16,380 nt of DNA from CAMAXB01 sp041746615 (lineage in GTDB: Bacteria > Verrucomicrobiota > Verrucomicrobiia > Opitutales > Opitutaceae): assembly GCA_041746615.1 (NCBI GenBank), contig JBGTGS010000040.1, positions 1 through 16,380 of the forward strand, given 5' to 3'. This document shows positions 14,330 through 16,380 of the stretch, in pieces. Numbering within the stretch: the first letter of the stretch is position 1; each line of letters starts with the position of its first letter. The position numbers and the translations under genes were made by a program. The notes below the pieces were generated by a model. It searched no databases. It saw only the letters and a list, made by a program, of their open reading frames with translations, and was not told the DNA's origin.

Positions 14330-16380
14330 ATGCCCATGCCCGATCTGCCCATCTATGAACTTGAATCCGCCGTGGTGGCGGCGTTGCGGGAGTCGGGTCG
14401 GCTGATCGTACAGGCACCGACGGGGTCGGGCAAGTCGACGCAGATCCCCCGGATGCTGCTCAGGCATGGCTTTCTCGACGGCGGTGAAGTCGTGGTCCTC
14501 CAGCCCCGCCGGCTGGCCGCCCGCATGCTGGCCCGCCGCGTCGCGGAGGAGACCGGTTGTGAACTGGGGGGTGTCGTGGGATATCAAATACGCCTGGAGG
14601 CACGCGTCTCCAAGTTCACCCGCATCCGTTTCGTCACCGAGGGGATTTTGCTCCGGCAGATGTCGTTTGACGCGACCCTGCGTGGAGTGAACGTCCTCGT
14701 CTTCGACGAGTTTCACGAGCGTCACCTCTATGGAGACATCTCCCTGGCCCGCGCCCTGCAGATCCAGGCGACAGTGCGGCCCGATCTGAAGATCATCGTC
14801 ATGTCCGCCACCCTCGATGCCGGGGTCCTGCGCGACTACCTGGCTCCGTGCGAGGTGCTGCTTTCGGAAGGCCGGACCCATCCCGTGGTGATCGAGTATC
14901 TGCCACGGAGTGTGGATTTCGAGAAGGAGCCCGTCTGGGATGTGACCGCCCGTGAATGCGCCCGGGTGGCGGCGCGAACGGAGGGGGACATGCTGGTCTT
15001 CATGCCCGGTGCCTACGAAATCGGTCGCACGGTACAGGCCCTGCAGGGCGAACGCGACCTTCGCGGGTTTGCCGTGCTCCCGCTGCATGGCGAGCTGCCG
15101 CCCGAAGCCCAGGACCGGGCGGTGGCGCGGCAGGAAACGCGCAAGATCATCGTCTCGACCAACGTGGCCGAGACCTCGCTGACCATCGACGGTGTGACCG
15201 CGGTGATCGACTCCGGTCTCGCGAGGATGGCACGCTTTGATCCGCAACGTGGCATCAACACGCTTTTGATTGGAAAGATCTCGCAGGCTTCCGCGGACCA
15301 GCGGGCGGGTCGTGCCGGTCGCACGGCGCCCGGGGTATGCGTACGTTTATGGACGGAGCGGGAGCATGCGCAGCGTGCCTTGCAGGAACTGCCCGAGGTG
15401 CGCCGGCTGGATTTGTCGGAAGTGGTGCTTACACTCAAGGCGAGTGGCATTGATGACATCGTCAATTTCCCGTGGTTGGAGCAGCCCGATCCGAAGGCGC
15501 TGGCTCGAGCGGAACTCTTGCTGGCGGATCTCGGCGCGGTGGCCCCGGTAGGAGCGGCTTTATGCCGCGATTCATCCGATCCATCGCGCCATAAAGCCGC
15601 TCCTACGAGGATTACGGATACCGGCCGGCGGATGCTGCGCTTTCCCGTGCACCCGCGTTATGCACGCATGCTGCTGGAGGCGGATGCGCGACAATGCGTA
15701 AGACCGGTCGCCTTGATGGCGGCATTGACCCAGGGGCGCACCTTTCTGCTGCGTGGCGTGCCGCGCCAGGTCGAAGGTGCGCGCGAGGAGCTCTTCGGCG
15801 AGGAGCATGAGAGCGATTTCTTTCTGTTGATGCGGGCCTGGCGTTATGCGGACCGGAATAATTATTCACTGGATGCCTGCCGCCGTCTGGGGGTGCATGC
15901 GCAGGGAGCACGTCAGGTCGGACCCCTGTTCAGGCAGTTTCTGGAGATCGCGGAAAAGGAAGGTCTGGATGTTTCCGAGCGGAGGGTGGATGGCGCGGCG
16001 GTGCGTAAATGCGTGCTCGCGGGGTTTTCCGACCATCTCGCGAAGCGGCTCGACGGTGGCACGCTACGCTGCGAACTGGTGCATCGACGTCGTGGGGTGC
16101 TGGCGCGGGAGAGTGCAATCCAGCAGGCACCCCTGCTCGTGGCCGCCGAGATCAGCGAGATCGAAGCCCGGGGAGGGGAGGTCAATGTGCTGCTGTCACT
16201 GGCGACGGCGATTGAAGAGTCATGGCTGGCTGAGTTGTTCCCGGAGGACTACCGGGATGCGACGGCGGTGGTGTACGACGAATCGATGCGGCGGGTGATC
16301 ACACGCCGGGAGCGGCGTTTTCGGGATCTGGTGCTTGAGGCGAAGCCCTCCGCAGACGAGCCGCCGGCGGGGGCCGCGGC
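14330..16380 (+). CDS. hrpB: ATP-dependent DEAH-box helicase HrpB, 3' end beyond the window
   Basis: The first 683 codons of an RNA-helicase-like protein (family about 800-850 residues). Two in-frame ATGs, at 14330 and 14336, are possible starts. Motifs: Walker A APTGSGKS at 29-36, LQPRRLAARMLARRVAEE (Ia) at 58-74, DEFHER (motif II, HrpB type) at 126-131, SAT at 159-161, VSTNVAETSLTI (V) near 275, and QRAGRAGR (VI) near 323. The helicase-associated HA2 and OB-like regions follow, and an HrpB-specific C-terminal part begins before the edge. The cellular role of HrpB is poorly defined. It carries a 20-residue in-frame insert (407-426) encoded by a palindromic repeat, exactly where relatives have a short loop between the LLADLGAV and RITDTGRRMLRFPVHPR stretches. 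The reading frame is intact across the insert. The last codons become Pro/Ala-rich. Confidence 0.93.
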   Translation, partial: MPMPDLPIYELESAVVAALRESGRLIVQAPTGSGKSTQIPRMLLRHGFLDGGEVVVLQPRRLAARMLARRVAEETGCELGGVVGYQIRLEARVSKFTRIRFVTEGILLRQMSFDATLRGVNVLVFDEFHERHLYGDISLARALQIQATVRPDLKIIVMSATLDAGVLRDYLAPCEVLLSEGRTHPVVIEYLPRSVDFEKEPVWDVTARECARVAARTEGDMLVFMPGAYEIGRTVQALQGERDLRGFAVLPLHGELPPEAQDRAVARQETRKIIVSTNVAETSLTIDGVTAVIDSGLARMARFDPQRGINTLLIGKISQASADQRAGRAGRTAPGVCVRLWTEREHAQRALQELPEVRRLDLSEVVLTLKASGIDDIVNFPWLEQPDPKALARAELLLADLGAVAPVGAALCRDSSDPSRHKAAPTRITDTGRRMLRFPVHPRYARMLLEADARQCVRPVALMAALTQGRTFLLRGVPRQVEGAREELFGEEHESDFFLLMRAWRYADRNNYSLDACRRLGVHAQGARQVGPLFRQFLEIAEKEGLDVSERRVDGAAVRKCVLAGFSDHLAKRLDGGTLRCELVHRRRGVLARESAIQQAPLLVAAEISEIEARGGEVNVLLSLATAIEESWLAELFPEDYRDATAVVYDESMRRVITRRERRFRDLVLEAKPSADEPPAGAA
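15548..15606. repeat. REPIN-like inverted pair of GTAG-headed palindromes inside hrpB
   Basis: The left arm 15548-15570 begins GTAGGAGCGGC and the right arm 15584-15606 ends GCCGCTCCTAC; the 23-base arms are complementary except at one position, around a 13-base centre. Each arm is itself a small hairpin (GCGGC-TTTAT-GCCGC on the left) with a 5' GTAG, the layout of REP sequences mobilised by RAYT (TnpA-REP) transposases. With one following base it adds exactly 20 codons to hrpB, from Val407 to Thr426. I see no second copy and no RAYT gene in the window. Confidence 0.85.

Noticed and set aside
14276..15247. Minus-strand frame of 323 codons opposite hrpB
   Set aside because: It is antisense to the clear helicase motifs, has no family resemblance, and reflects high GC at third positions.

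Overview
The window is GC-rich chromosomal DNA from a Gram-negative bacterium. The evidence is lipoproteins with lipoboxes, Lgt, and an RND efflux adaptor/permease pair. The overall flavour (TypA sequence, mostly weak Shine-Dalgarno signals, an N-terminal lipoprotein fragment) suggests Verrucomicrobiota or a relative, but that is an impression, not a demonstrated assignment. There is no integrase, transposase, phage gene, tRNA, rRNA gene or CRISPR array.

Layout. A lipoprotein gene runs off the left edge on the minus strand (1-165). A tightly coupled plus-strand operon for pyroglutamate salvage follows (300-3315): a fused 5-oxoprolinase subunit B/C, subunit A, and pyroglutamyl-peptidase I, joined by two start/stop overlaps. 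It converges on a minus-strand pair, a CNNM/DUF21-CBS membrane protein and lgt (5200-3312), also joined by a start/stop overlap. On the plus strand come gcvT and gcvH of the glycine cleavage system (5311-6797), without gcvP. Next is an RND efflux adaptor and inner-membrane pump (6964-11275) without an outer-membrane channel. A bidirectional terminator separates the pump from typA/bipA on the minus strand (13166-11343). A 1.16-kb stretch with no credible protein gene (13167-14329) precedes an hrpB-type DEAH helicase that runs off the right edge.

How the genes work together. Pcp removes N-terminal pyroglutamate from peptides, and PxpA with PxpB/C hydrolyses the freed 5-oxoproline to glutamate with ATP, so the first operon is a complete peptide-to-glutamate route. 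Lgt lipidates prolipoproteins; the left-edge protein and the RND adaptor both carry lipoboxes and would be its substrates. GcvT and GcvH carry out aminomethyl transfer and lipoyl shuttling; their partners P and L must lie elsewhere.

Most interesting points. (1) The 1.16-kb gap contains a dense chain of hairpins, several with GNRA loops on the minus strand, ending in a strong minus-strand intrinsic terminator 115 bases before typA. This looks like a large structured RNA or a long typA leader of no family I recognise. (2) An inverted pair of GTAG-headed REP hairpins (REPIN-like) is inserted in frame in hrpB as 20 extra codons. (3) The fused pxpB/pxpC gene keeps a perfect Shine-Dalgarno sequence and ATG at the domain junction. 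(4) A cluster of three TTATTCAC boxes, two of them in a 15-base inverted repeat, lies between the putative RNA and hrpB.
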